Origin: Alentia gelatinosa
Lineage: Eukaryota; Annelida; Polychaeta; Phyllodocida; Polynoidae
NCBI GenBank assembly: GCA_950022655.1
Contig: OX465581.1
Location: forward strand, 32,335,300-32,399,299
DNA length: 64,000 bases
Direction: 5' to 3'
The position numbers were made by a program, and so were the translations under genes. Positions 47,201 through 61,527 of the stretch are shown in pieces; positions within the stretch are counted from its first letter, which is position 1; each line of letters opens with the position of its first letter. The notes under the pieces were generated by a model that searched no databases, had not been told where the DNA came from, and worked only from the letters and a program-made list of their open reading frames with translations.

Positions 47201-50200
47201 GACATGCCAGGACACCGCTGTCCCAACCCTGCTCTTCTCACGACATGGCTGCGACAAGGCTGCAATTGGCACTTTCATGTCGGCACTTGTCGTAGCCTTG
47301 TCGTGGTTGGTGGACGCCCCCCTTTAGAGTAAAACCCCGCTCCTGGGACACCCCACACACTCCCGACACGCCATGACACTGCTGTGTTGGTGGACCCCAG
47401 TTCCCGACAAGAGGCTACGACAAGGCCACGACAGACTGCAACATGAAGCTTGTTGGGGGCCTTCCGACAAGGCTATGACAATATCGAACATGTTCAATTT
47501 TTGCCATGACTGGACCTCTGTCGTGGAGTGTTGTGGATTCCTCGATATCACTGTCGTAGTGTGTCAGAACCATGGGCGCCTTTTTTAAGGCAACCAGGAA
47601 CGTCTATGACACGCCCGCCATGCTGTCCCGACACTGCTCTTCTCACGACAAGGCTGCAACAAGGCTGCGATTGGACCTTTCATGTTGGCACTTGTTGTAG
47701 CCTTGTTGTGGTTGGTGGACGCCCCCCCCCTTTAGAGTAAAACCCCGCTCCTGGGACACCCCACACGCTCCTGACACGCCATGACACTCCACGACAAAGG
47801 TCCAGTTGTTGGAAAAATCGAACATGATTTTGTTGTAGCCTTGTCGGAAGGCCCCCGACAAGCTTCCCAGTCGCAGCCTACGACAAGTCCACCAATCGTA
47901 GGCCTGTCGTGGACCTTGTCGGAATGCCATTGTCGTAGCCTTGTCGTGGTTGGTGGACGCCCACCTTTAGCCCTTGTCGGAAGCCTGCCTCCACCAATGC
48001 AGCATGCTACGATAGCCTTCTGACCCGCTCCGACACACACCAACATGTCGGAAGCATCCCGACACACTCCAACAATTCCACCATGTTGGAATTGTTGTAA
48101 GCGTGTTGGGAGGCCTTTGACAGTCAGGTAGGTGTCTGTGGGTGTCTGTGTGGTTATAACAGTGTCTCTATGCCAGAGTATGGCCTGTATGAAGTAGCCT
48201 AACCAGTGACTGAAGTCCATATTATTACATGTCAAAAGCCATCTCTGACCCAGCCAAAAAAAAAAAAAAAAAAAAAAAAGCGCCCTCGTCATATTTTTCA
48301 TGGCTTGGTGATGAGAAACAATTTTTTTTTTGAGTGGCCTTAAGGAGACCTATTTCTCACTCGGTGAATATTTCTGGCACAAAGCAACACGGAGTAGACT
48401 TCATTCAGCCACACTAACTATGTCTCCCTATATTCCCTTTCATATTGCATTCGTCAGTCTGGAATGCGCCAGGCGGTGACCCGTGACCTCAATACGCTCT
48501 GGGCCGACTATCTTCAGTTCTATATCCGGGTCGGTGGAACCAACTCCCTTCTCTGCCAAGGCTCCACCATACGGCAAGAAAATGTACTAGTGCAGTTTTC
48601 CAGTAAGGGTGGCATTACGTGGAATCTGTTAAAAGAACTTCATTCAGAGGACTACAGGAAACAAGAGTGAGTTGGATTTCCGATAGATATTTAGGAGTAT
48701 TCACGTAGAACAGTACCGCTTGTGTTCACCTGTCTGGAACAATTCTTTTCGTTTCACTCTGGAAATATTCTCCCAAAACTTTCTTATAAACACCCACTTA
48801 GTGAAAATTCAAGAATTATGTAATTAACCCACACAATAAGAATACTTTCCTGGTGTTCTATTGGCTTTGTAAGGGCTTGTAGTGGTTATTTTACTCTTAT
48901 CTTTCTGTGACATAAGAAGAACAAATATTAGGTATAAACCTCTCCAATTCATTAAACATCTCCTTTCAAAGTTGGTTTAATGTTGGAAAAAAAAGTCCTA
49001 GGGTAGATAAGGCAATATCCAATCATATCAGAACATGAATGACATGAGCGTGAAAGACGGCAGCGTGGCTTGCCCAAGTAGTAGGTGTTAAGTTAACTCA
49101 CATATTGAGCTTTACCTTCTTGCCCGCTAGGTTCGTGCATGTCGTGCTGCCTCTGGCGGCGAAGACAGAAGCAACTCGCTTCCGTTTCTGGCAGCCGACT
49201 CACTCCGGCGAGGGTACTGACCAGTGGTCAGTGGATGAGATCGTCGTCGGCATCTACCACGGAATGCAGCAACTGCTAGACGACTTCGAGGTAACGTGAG
49301 ACATTTAACTCTTTAGCTATGCTATGATGCCTGGAGGCATTCCCAGGCATAGTACGCTGTGGGGCCTGGAGGCATTCCCGGGTGTAGCCTTGAGGCATCA
49401 TTTCCGAAATCTAAGTAATTCATTTAATGTACGTGAAAGTTCTCTTCTAAGCATTGTAGTGGCAATGTCCTTGGCAATGTTTTACTTTAAATGAGACATC
49501 TCCCCTCCCAGAACCCGATCTGCTATTGATAGCAGTGATAGAACTGTAAAGCATACATGCCTTTATCTAAAACATCGAGGCCATGGGGGTAAAATGGTAC
49601 CAAGAGTCTAGCTCTTTTATCTATCGTGTAAGTCACTCCGAAAAAGGAAATTGACAGGAGATAGGAAGATAGGAAACGAGTGGCCTGTATAGTAATTTTG
49701 GCTGTCCTATATGGAGTACTTGTTTTGTTTCATATGTAACCTCCTTATTAATATAGACTTGTGGTATATGTGCATGCGCAGAGCGTCCCACACAGTGACG
49801 GTCCGGCGCCTGAAACAGTATGGTTGACGGTCACGGAGGGCATGTACGACACCTACTGCCAATCACCCGATCACGTGCTCATGTTCATCAACCAGAACAA
49901 CGACAAATTCGCCATGACCAAGGACCTTCTGCTGCGACAGGGCGACATCGTTCAATTCAAGGTTAGACACTGCTTAGCAAGATATCAAGTACATTGATCA
50001 TCGACCCGGATCTAGGTCCAAACTCCTATACTACTTAGAAGAAGCCCGAACCAAATTAGAAAATGTATACTACTCACTAGTTACATCTATATCCGAATGA
50101 ATTCCTTTTATTATTTCAACTTTAAAGACATGTATATGTATATATCATCCATTTCGGGTAGGTCTTCCATGTACGGTCAAGGCGTCAGGTAAACACAAAG

Positions 50201-53200
50201 CCATACACAGAAACATTTAGGCTATTGGTATCTAGACACATAAGGTGAGCACTGACGTACATTTTGTTCGGCAATCTAAGTTATGCATTATACGTTCAAA
50301 TAAAGAATCTCTGTTGATTATTTCTCTATAATTTCTGATATTCAGCGAATAAATTTCTATTCACTAATATTTTCAATTGCCTTTCCTGTTGATTAGCAAG
50401 ATGGTATGAAATAGAATGTACTGTATTTAATGACTGGCAATAGCATATGTGTTTAACCACACTCGATGGCTAAGTGGAAGGGGTCTTCGCCTTGAACATG
50501 GGAGGTCGTGGGTTCAGATCCCGATTGTGCTTAACAGCCCCATTAGAATGAGGAGTAGCGGGCTAGGGCCAGAGTGGAAGAATGGATCTATTGCCGAACT
50601 CGGTGATTGCGAACACGATATTCCCTCCATAAAAATCTTCTTTTTTTTAAACAAAAGAAATACCAACACTAGTATCATTTGTTAACTTCCATCTCATTCT
50701 CTTTAATCCAAATAGCTTCTTTCTGTATTCATACGTATTCGTATATTCATTGTACAATATTCCAGTGAACATGCTGATGATATCAACATTTGGTTTATCT
50801 TAGATCAACGTGGGATGCAGTGAGACCTTCTCCTTCATCTACCCAGTGTTACTCCAGTATTCCCACGACTCCGGGCGCACCTGGAGTCTCCTAGAGAAGC
50901 GCTGTTACCTTGATTCCAGTTGTCATGGCCATTACAGTGATGGCAGTGTCTACTACACCGGCACGTATGGAGAGTGGAGTCTCATTGTCATTCCTGTGAC
51001 ATCAGAGGTCACTAAAGGGTATGCATCCTTTCATAGATGGACGTTGGGAAATATAAAATTCACCCAATCGCTGGACATCACATTGTATGGCCGATATGGC
51101 TATATTAACACTGGGTATTAACTTTAGTATTGACGTTACATTGATAGACAAGGTACTCTGTGAAGAACCCTGGGTGAATAGATATAGGTTTCTTCTCTGC
51201 ATAGTTGAAAGAAGACTTAATTATCATTGCTTAGGACGAGGGTGAGAAGTCATGGACAAGTCGTGGACTGAACCATATCAACCTCTTAGTTGGAACAGAG
51301 TGGAGACACGATCTAGGGGAGTTGAGTATAGGCGTGCTCGAGGAGCTTTAGTCAGTGATATCGATTCCCTCGGACATGCCATTTAGTCCTCAAAGTATTC
51401 TTTCCCCCGGATTAATTGATGATTTACCTGTGTCACTAAACGGTATGGTATTTGCCTTTTGACCACTTTTATATGGGATACTTCAAGTGTGAAGAATAGA
51501 ACTGTCAACTGTAATATCTTCCATGGTCTGACTGTAAATTGTTGGAATCTAATATCTCTGTACAGAAAGGTCAACCTGAGATGGTGGCAGGCGGGTGGGC
51601 CGGCAGCTAGCTTCGCTCTCGATGATGTCTACATCGGGACACCTTGTCCAGCCATGTGTAACGGACACGGTGTCTGCATTCGAGGACGTTGTAAATGTGA
51701 TAGCGGCTTCACAGGTTAGTTCCAGGTTTGAATTTGATATGATATTAAGCTAAAATGGGTAATTTATTCATGTATTCGGATCTCTAGACCAATATACAGT
51801 GTAGTGGATACGGGAGCACCAGAACAGCAGTAGTGGCTCCGGAATTCTCCGGGGGCTTTTTCCGGGGCTCTCATGGGGCTCTCTGAGAGAGTGCGAGACA
51901 ATGACGTCACAACTGCCCCTTTGGGAGTTGTATAAAAGGACGTGTGCTGCACCAGTCTGGGATTCTAGATGTGCCAACCGTAAGGCGAGGCCACCAGTCT
52001 TGAGCTCTGCACTTTCTCTATACTTTTGTAATTCAGATCAGTTAGGTCTATTGACTGTCGTCTGCTAGTGATTGCACCTGTATTGTTGTTACAATATAAC
52101 GTGTTGAACGCTTTGGCACTTTACTTCCCCATCTTGTTATTCTTCCTACGCGACCGTTACAATACTTACTAGTTTATTGTGTATGGTTTATTAATACAAT
52201 CAGAAGTAATCTTGAAGTACTGTCCTTTTATCAACCAGAGACGGCATTTCATAGAATTTCGCCAGGACATCAAACCTGTGGCAAAATAAACCTCTTTTTC
52301 ACACGGATTGATAAGAGAAAAAAAGGACATATGATGTAAAGTTAGTATTGGGGCCTCAATAAGGAAAGGATGGTCTGTGTAAGACCCTGCTCCCATTCAC
52401 AACCTTTCCTTGTCATAGAAGTTTGTTATTATGATATCTTAATGTTAGCAACTTTAGGCAAGAAGATATGTACGTTTGTTATAGGATTGACATGTAAGGG
52501 GTCGCCAGCGGGTACCCGAGGGCTGGTGGACCGCTTTGACGACATGAGTAGACCCGGTGACCTATGGCAGACTGTGAGGGGAGGCTCTCTGAGCAGGGGC
52601 TGCGGCAAGATCGGCACCGGGAACGCCCTCTACTTCCACGGCGAGGGCACTCGCGAGGCACGCACCGTGCCCCTTGACATCAGAAACATCAAGTGAGATC
52701 ATATCTCATTAGCTTTTAATTTAGGTATCACACAAACGATTCAATGTCAACTGGCTAATGAAATTAAGGTGCATTTTACGATGTCACCTCTATTTTACGA
52801 TGTCACCTCTATTTTACGATGTCACCTCTATTCATGCATCTACTTTACTATTCATAATATCAAAATACTATTGATATGCATTTTTCACAGGAAAACTATG
52901 GATAAATCTAAAACAAATATCTATTCTATTGGTGGTTATCGGCAATGATGTTGATAACAAAGGTAAATATGTATTTCCAACTTGTAGATAGAAAATATCA
53001 TCCGTATAGAGTTAAAGTTTAGGAATCGGTCTTACCAAGATGACGCTGTAAAGTTATCATCTCCATTCTAGATTGGAAATATTCACTTTGTACATGACAT
53101 ATCGGACAAGACATGCTGATAAATAACCTTTTGAACTTATAGGATCTTAGAGTTCAAGGCAAGGATCGGCAGCCCAGGGGATCAGCGTGGTTGTCGCCGC

Positions 53201-56200
53201 CCACAGACCCGCAATGAAGGGGTCCTCGTGCAGTACTCCACCAACAACGGCGTTACATGGGAGCAGCTCAAGGTGCTGGACGCTGAGCAGTTCAGTAAAG
53301 GGGTCAGCACAGTGACTGTGTCCATCCCCACCGAGGCCAAGACTCCTTCCACAGTGGTTCGTTGGTGGCAGCCAATCACCCTACCAGGTAGGAACTTTAC
53401 ACGCGGTCTCTCTTTTGAAGGATCACAAGGAGAGATATCCAAGATGATATCGAGCAATTTAGCCTTTTACTCTTATTGGCCTGGACAGTTGCATACTCAG
53501 TTGAAAGATATTTCTTAACACACATATATAGTATAGGGCCTGCATAAAATTGTAGCAGCGGCCTCATGTTTCTTGCTTTTCTACCTTGAACACTACCGTA
53601 TGTCATAAGAATACCTAGAAGTTCAGTTTTCTGTTTCTGATATTGAAAACTTTTAAACTTTTCTTTTAATTAACGCATACGAGGAAATGAGATTTTCATC
53701 ACGTCTCTTAATACGATGAAATTTATCTGACAATATGAATGTAATATGAATGTATATTCTGATGTCACACAGGTACACAGAGGGCTGAATGGGCCATCGA
53801 TGACGTCATAATAGCCGTCAATGATACAAGCGCTTCTGGATTCCAGGATAACTTTGATCCAATATTAAACGACGCCTGGCATATGGCAATGAATGCCATT
53901 CCCAAGGTCACTTGCAACTCAAGGTCGAATGCCCTTGAGTTCAGTAAAAATGAAGGTATAGTATTATTTTATTCTCACAATCCTAGTAATGGTAGGCTCT
54001 ATACATTTACAAGTACTGTAATTCAATGCGATTGTTCAAAGGTAGAACATGCAGTTGGACTCAGTAAAAGGAGGTGACACCAGTATTTTTCAGAAAAGAC
54101 TTTTCTGTAGCTCTACAAGCTTTCCAAATGTTTTACGACATCGATGCATCGTGATGTAAGTGATGAGGGACGCTTTGTCTTGGGCCTTAGACAGACATAT
54201 GGTCGAGATCAAGTGATCAATAGCAATAGTGCAACCATTTATCATTCATATTTAGCTACAAGGTATAACGTTGTATCAAAAGTTTACTTGTTATCGCTTA
54301 AAAACTGTTATTTTGCCCATCACTTCATAATATCTGGAATCCATCCAGACAATATACCTTCCTTGGTGTTCAGATCCTTCATTAGTATTTTTGTCAAATC
54401 TCCCTCAGGGACACCGTCTTACCAAAGGAGTGCATACAGTAGAAGGCCCATCAAACCAAGGGAATATACCGTAAAATAGATTATTTGATATCAGTCTGGA
54501 TTCACAACAAAAATCCACTTCGAGTCAAGCATTCCAGATAAAACTGATCATTGAAATATTCCCTGTTTCATCTACACTCCTTTCTGGGACCAGGTCAGAT
54601 GCGCTATGCTGAGACGTGGGATTTTGAGGTGACAGAGTTGACCTTCCTGCAGTTTGATATCGCCATGGGGTGTAGCGGCACCTTCTCTACGCTGTACTCC
54701 GTGCAGCTGCAGTATTCAGTGGACCGTGGTCGGTCCTGGCACCCCGTGCAGGACACATGTCTGCCTCCCGCCATGGACTGCAGTGGTTACCATCAGAGTA
54801 GCAGCTTCATCTCCCAGTCCCACTCCAACTGGACACGGGTCACCCTGCATCTCCCACCCGGTGCCATGTGAGTCCATCCATATGTGTTATGCTGCTAGAC
54901 CAGAGCCAGTTCCCAAGTGAACACTTATTTGCATGACGAGAGCCAGCAGGGGTTAGGATGCCGAGTATCACTTCCGGTCATGCTTTAGACTTTTTTCTGC
55001 ATCAATCAACCTCGTTGATCACCTTCCTACTTTGTCCACGTTTGTCTACGTTTCCTGAAATAAACGTATCATAATAACAGATACCTGGAGGCATCATGCA
55101 GATGTAGACAAGGAAATACCTGGATTCATCATGCTGCAGTTGATCTGTTAAATGTTCATACTGTAGAATATACTTTGGTCATTGGTATATCATATCATGT
55201 CTTTGACTTTCCGTCTCCTTTACGCACAAAGTTATTTTGAAATGATAATCACTTTCGGAATATACCAACAACAAGCGACGATACATCTCTAATGGGAACA
55301 AATGTAGTACTGCGGATCCTCTCTCTTATATATGCTCTGTTCGTGATCGATATCATATTGGGTAATGTACTGATATCTAAAAATAGACAATCTCCTAGGG
55401 CTACATATTATGATATGATATGTTACTCATGATATGAATAATCATATTATTCTCCTATGGTTTGTACTGACAGTTCCCCGTCGACACGGTTCCGCTGGCT
55501 GCAGGGAACAGTCTCACTACGTGGGAACGTGTGGGCCCTGGACAACGTGTATCTAGGAGACGGATGTTCCTGGATGTGCTCCGGCCACGGCTACTGCAGT
55601 CGTGGCAGATGTGTGTGAGTAACTTTCAGAGTTAAAGTATCTTTTCAATGCGAACTACTAATACGATGCAGAAGTAGCTCACGACCACAGTGAGAAAAGG
55701 CCTGCCCCACGTCGGTTTATATTGCGACTGTCTCCCGCCTAAAATGGCGTCCTGTGTTCTTATTGGTCCTCTAAAACACAGAATATTCGTGTCCGTCGAC
55801 TGCGGGGGCCCGTGGGCAGCCAGGCCTGACTGAGTTCGTTAAGTGTATAGGGCGGTCCTCTAGTGGTTCTCACCTCTTTGATTGGATTGATGAAATAGCA
55901 GACGAAATAAATTTCATCCCCTAGGAGTATCTTTTCAACCTAAGGATGGTGTGCTCCGACACCAATGTTTTCAAACTTAATTTGGTTCATTTTATCATGA
56001 TATTATATAGAGCTCCATCTTTAATTTCCGATACCACCAGCCCAATATTGTGCATAGATAAAGTTTCTTTTTCTCAGTCGTAAGGATTAAACTGTGCTCT
56101 AGAACCAGCTTCATCACAATTATTCTGCATGTATATATTCGAAGTAGCGAATATGAAAAACAAATCACATTTTAGGTTATTCAGGAGGGCATGAGGCCTT

Positions 56201-59200
56201 ATTTTCTTACATGGATATCAAACAGCTGTATCATAAATCAGGTGCGACCCTGGTTTCTTTGGACAATACTGTGTGCCGCTGGCTCAGTTACCGATGACCT
56301 TGAAGACGACCTTCGAAGGACGACTCTCTACCGACGACTGGCCAGTGCTGCACGGTGGTGAGCCGACTAACATCTGCGGTACACTCGTATCTGGTATGGC
56401 CATCACCTTTTATAAGGTACGACTTACTCGACCATAACGTGTGAATAACCCTGGCTGATATCCAGTGTTAATCTTAAAACCAGGCGCTTCCATGTGATAT
56501 CTTTTACTCTGTAACATATCATTGTAAACCCTCCCTACATGTTTAATTAAAGTACTTTATCATAGTTGGCAAATTAATAATAACTCATTTAATATGATCT
56601 ATTGATCACATTACCGAATCTTACTTTCCTTGTACTACTTTGTATGCGTCTATGATTTTACGACAGCCTGATTCAATCTCACAATCTTCAATTACATTTG
56701 TACATTAATTATTTGTGTATTAACTTCCTGGCCATCTAAATGGATAACAGAAACTATTGATAACGCCAGCTGATTACATCATTCACTGCAATGTCAGAAA
56801 TTCATTATGCCTTTTACCTGAATTCTAATAGAAAAGTCTACGGATGTTGATCTCTCGGGATTTGGACATGTCGATGGCCACGTACATCCAGTTTACTTTC
56901 CGCTTTGGGTGTGGAGGCTCCAGCCCCTCCTGGCCGCGGGAACAGAGTGTCCTCCTCCAGTATTCTAACAATGGTGGTATCCGCTGGGACCGGCTCAAGC
57001 TCATCCATTTCAAGGACGAAAGCCAGTCCAGGTTCGCACTCAGTTATTATTCTGTTCACACTTTGCGTTATATGAATATGACCGTACATTTTTTGAAAGG
57101 GTCAAAATAAATAACTATAACTTTCCATTTTACTCACATCAACGAACATTCCCCTCTGCTCACCACTGAACTACTCACGTCGGTTTTCCGTTTCAACTCG
57201 ATATGACAGCATAATGGATGGTTATAATATACCTCTGCTGTTTTAAAGCAGTATCTTTCCATATCCTCCCAATATGCCTAAAGCGATTACAAATGTATTG
57301 TGGAAATTACGCCACCTGGTACATATATTTCTTATAATTTTCAAAGACCATGTAGAAGTCACCAGATAGTATGACCTTATTATCCTTTAATGTGTGACTA
57401 TAGACAAACAGATTCTGGGATAAGTATCGTCCTTAAAGTAGTATTAGCCCTTTTTTTTATTTATTTACCATCAACATCGCTCAGCAAGCCTGAGCTACTA
57501 GAACGTTTAATCAATTGTGTGTATTATATGAGCACATACAGAATTACTTTAAACTTTCCAAACCTCAACCGTGTTTATCGATCCAAGTGGTGATCCATGA
57601 GTGTTCTCCATATGTACCACATAGATTCTTCAGCGTGCAGATTCCGAGCACAGCCAAAACTAACGCCACCAGGTTCCGTTTCTGGCAACCCCAGCATGAC
57701 GGTAAGTGACGGTGTAATCCTTGTCTACGTTTATATCATTTATCCAACCCCTAATAAAAAACGCCATAGGCTGGGATTTGTTTATGTCACGGGTGTGACA
57801 TAAAGTGTTGTTTATGCCACTACTTTCTGATACTGAAAAAATATGGAAATGGGGTAATATAAAATCTAGACGCCACTCGTTTGAGTTTGAGCTTCTTTAT
57901 GCCACTCATTTTGTTGGCTCTGTAATGTCACTCGTCTTCGACTCGTGAGACTATGGAGCCAACAAAATGCGTGGCATAAATAAACTCAGACTCAAACTCG
58001 TGACGTCTCTTCATATTATCAACCGAGTCTTTGCTTTATTTGTAAGGGAGCATGCATTAGGCAGTAACGGTATTGTTTGTTGTTTATATAGATACAGTGA
58101 TGTTCAAAAGGGTAGAACTTCGTTAATAATGTCTTTATTCATTAAGCCATACAATCAGTTGAAAGGTATTCTGTACATAAGAGCTGCCGTGATGGCTTGC
58201 ATAGCACCAACGGGATTAAACACAATAATTAGTATAAGGATTGGATCACATGCTAGTTTCCATTTGTTCTCAAGGCCCCATGAAGTCAATCTGGTCGCTG
58301 GATGACCTACTCATTGGTGGATCAATGGGGGCGCAGGATTCAGTCTACGAGACGTTTGATGACACTCCGCGTGACGCAGATTGGCTTTTCTGGCCTGGAG
58401 GACGAATAGACCGTTATTGTGACTTAAACACCAGGTGGGCACCCCCTGGTATTTACATTATGTATCGCTCTAACGTAATATGCATTTTTTTGCCTTGCCA
58501 ATAGACATCCTGTCTGCTGACATGACCAACAATAGCTACCAACAATCACAGTAGTAGAATATATGTAAATTACCAAACCAAGAGGTGTTAATGAAATTGG
58601 CTTGCCTTGTATTCTTCTCGCGGTTGTTAAACATGAGAACTCTCAAAGCTTTTATAGAATATGGTGATGTATCCCCTGATTTGTTGTATTGTTTCACCCT
58701 TGGACAGGTCAGACACAATCTATGCTGGCACGAGTACGATGGTGTTTCAGAAAACTGATGGGGAACGCTCAATAACGACACGTGATCTTACCGTCAATGA
58801 CATGTCTGTCATTCAATTTGATGTGCGTTTTGAATACTTTAATACTCTTTGATCTTACCTTATACTGCTATGAATCGCTTTCAACTATTCATTGCTATGA
58901 ATCTTAGTCGCCTAACATCTTGGATTCACCCAGAGGTATTTTGGCCCAAAGGGATGATCTAATGCAAAAGTAAAAGATTACCCCATCATTATGATTAATG
59001 TAGGATGGACAGAAGTCCAAAAAGTAATTTTCTCTATTTTTTCCTGATTCCCCTTACCGAAATGTTATGCGTCATCAGATATACGTTACAAGTGTATAAT
59101 GTGTATACACCACCATGATATACATATATCGTAGTTGAACGTGGGCTGTACGTCAGGCTCAGACGGGCGGCACCCCGTGCGTCTCGAGTACTCGGAGGAC

Positions 59201-61438
59201 GGTGGGAAGACGTGGCTGCTGGTCGTACCGCCCTGCTCACAGGACTCCCTCCCGTCGTGTGCAGACCAGGCTCAGGACCCTACCGTCTACTACGTCGGCA
59301 GCTCCCCGTACTGGCGCCGGGTCATCGTGCCCCTCAGCAACCTGCGCATCTGCGGGTCAGCCGTCCACTTCTCCTTGAGCAATACATTTAGATAGCAATT
59401 ACAATAATTAGTGGGATCGCATATCATAAACAGTCTTGGAAATATAGTGATGAATAACAGCTATTTGTCATGTTAGATTTGTCTCTAGAGTATTTTTTAT
59501 GTAATACCCAGAACTTTAAGGCGGGTATCGGGGGGTAAGATGTATTGTGATGTGATAAACTGATAAAATATGATATATTAATATCAAAACATAGATAAAT
59601 CATTGATTTGTGAGGAATTCCTTTGATAATATGATATATCTATAATCATGATCATAAACAAAGACGAAAGAATGAGAGTATTAAGAGTTTGTTAAAAGAA
59701 TATAACAAGAATAACCACAAAGGGTTATTGTCTCGATCTCTTCCTGCCTGGTGTAGTATCATCCGTTTCCGGTGGTACCAAGGACATTTCCGAAGTGGTG
59801 AGAAGCCGTCGGAGTGGGCGATAGACAACGTATATGTGGGCATGCAGTGTCAGAGTCACTGTAGCGGGCACGGCACCTGTATCAACGGACTCCTGTGTGA
59901 GTGTGACGACACCTACTCCTCCTCCAGGTGTACCTCAGCCTCCAAGCGCTCGGCTCACCTACTGGAGGACTTCGGCGGTGAGTAAAGAGGCACCAAGCTA
60001 CCAGCATTCTTGTGGTAACATACATTGCAGTCTTTGATCCAACCAGCAGTTCAGAGGTTTTATTAATGTCAAAAGGAATGATATTTAGTGTCATGTTGAT
60101 GTCTGTGTAGACGAATTCTATTACAAACACATACGGTAGTTTTGTATTTAATCATGTTCTCAGTGGTAGATAGAATTATCAAAAAAAGTTCAGGCTCTCT
60201 AGGCACTGCAGTTGTAAGGAAAGAGAAGTATGGTTGTTTGTCTTAGAAATTTGAGGTTATTTGCAAACTACCGCTAATGTTGGTGGTGTAACATATTGCT
60301 TCGCGAGTTCTGAAAGCTTCGTCGTAGGTTTTTCTTCGTCGTTTTATAATAAACAAGTTTTATAAGACAAATGAAACAAGTACAAAAAAATATATATATA
60401 TATATATACAATGTACATACACAAAATAAGTAAATAGGTTAAATGGATCTATAGATTGTAGGAATGCAATAGAGAAGGATATGTGGTTCTTTCATAAAAT
60501 ATGTGCACTTGATACCTAACATGATGCCTGACGAGCTTATGATAGCCCGCCTGATTTGTGTGAATTTACAAACACGGATGTTACTATAGGTCACGCAACC
60601 ATATTGGGGACTGAAAACTAGTTATTTTTGACTTGAAATACAAAAATTCTCACAACTTAGGCCGTAAAAAAGATACAGATCTACAAAGGATACCATATTA
60701 AACCAGAGATTATGGGCTTTATTGTCATATATATTTTGAATTTATTGAGGTGATTTATCTGTTTTCATTTTTGTCATATTTTCTCTGAAATCATGCTAAA
60801 AGTTGGGCAAAATGTTGGACTTCTAGAATATTAGTGAAGATTCCATAGAATTCCATATGGAAGCAAAATCAAAGCCCAGTTTAATCAATTAGAGATTTCT
60901 TTGAGGATCATTTTGATACCTTCATTTTTACTGTACTCATAGTAGAAGTCAAAATGGACTGTTTTGTTATAAAAATAGAAAAGTAGCAAAAAACCTCTTT
61001 TTGTGGTATGTGCCATATGTTATAGCATTGTGGTGGTAGGCAGAAAATGGAGAAGTAAGGCTTGGTTGGAAATGATGCAATATTTTTACATTATAATTTC
61101 AGACAATGTTTTTCCTTTAGTTATTAATTACAAACAGTTCCTTCCTTAAACTAATTAGATATGCAGCACAAGTCAATCTATAAGAATTTTGAGGGAAACA
61201 CTGTTTGAATCCGGATCCCACCTTAGTCCCTAATATGCCTTCCTGACCTATAGCAGATTGGATTGCTTGTAGGTAGCGACCCGGCGACTAATGCGGCCGC
61301 GTGGCTGACGGTGAGCGGCTCGGAGCCGTCCACGCGCTGCGGGGTGCTCGTGGCCGGACCCAGCCTCCACTTCTCCGGATCCGGCTACCGGGCCCTTGTC
61401 ACCGCCGACCTAGATCTCTCCGTAGCAAGGTACGGCAC

Positions 61439-61527
<89 letters not shown>

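Noticed and set aside
46359..48301. Several open frames of 60-189 codons on both strands
   Set aside because: All lie within the 407-bp MITE units and recur with the same period; composition follows the repeat.
50456..50531. Possible tRNA-Ser gene
   Set aside because: Box A and B are present but it is inside a reelin intron, lacks a proper acceptor stem and continues into a SINE body.
56837..57031. Alternative reelin exon 34 start at the AAAAG acceptor (56836)
   Set aside because: It would shift the frame of [10 protein letters not shown]; the acceptor ending at 56831 keeps phase 0.
58061..58275. Open frame running into reelin exon 36 from upstream
   Set aside because: It is in a different frame from reelin; exon 36 starts at 58275 by phase and by similarity to GP-x-K-x-I-W-S-L-D-D.
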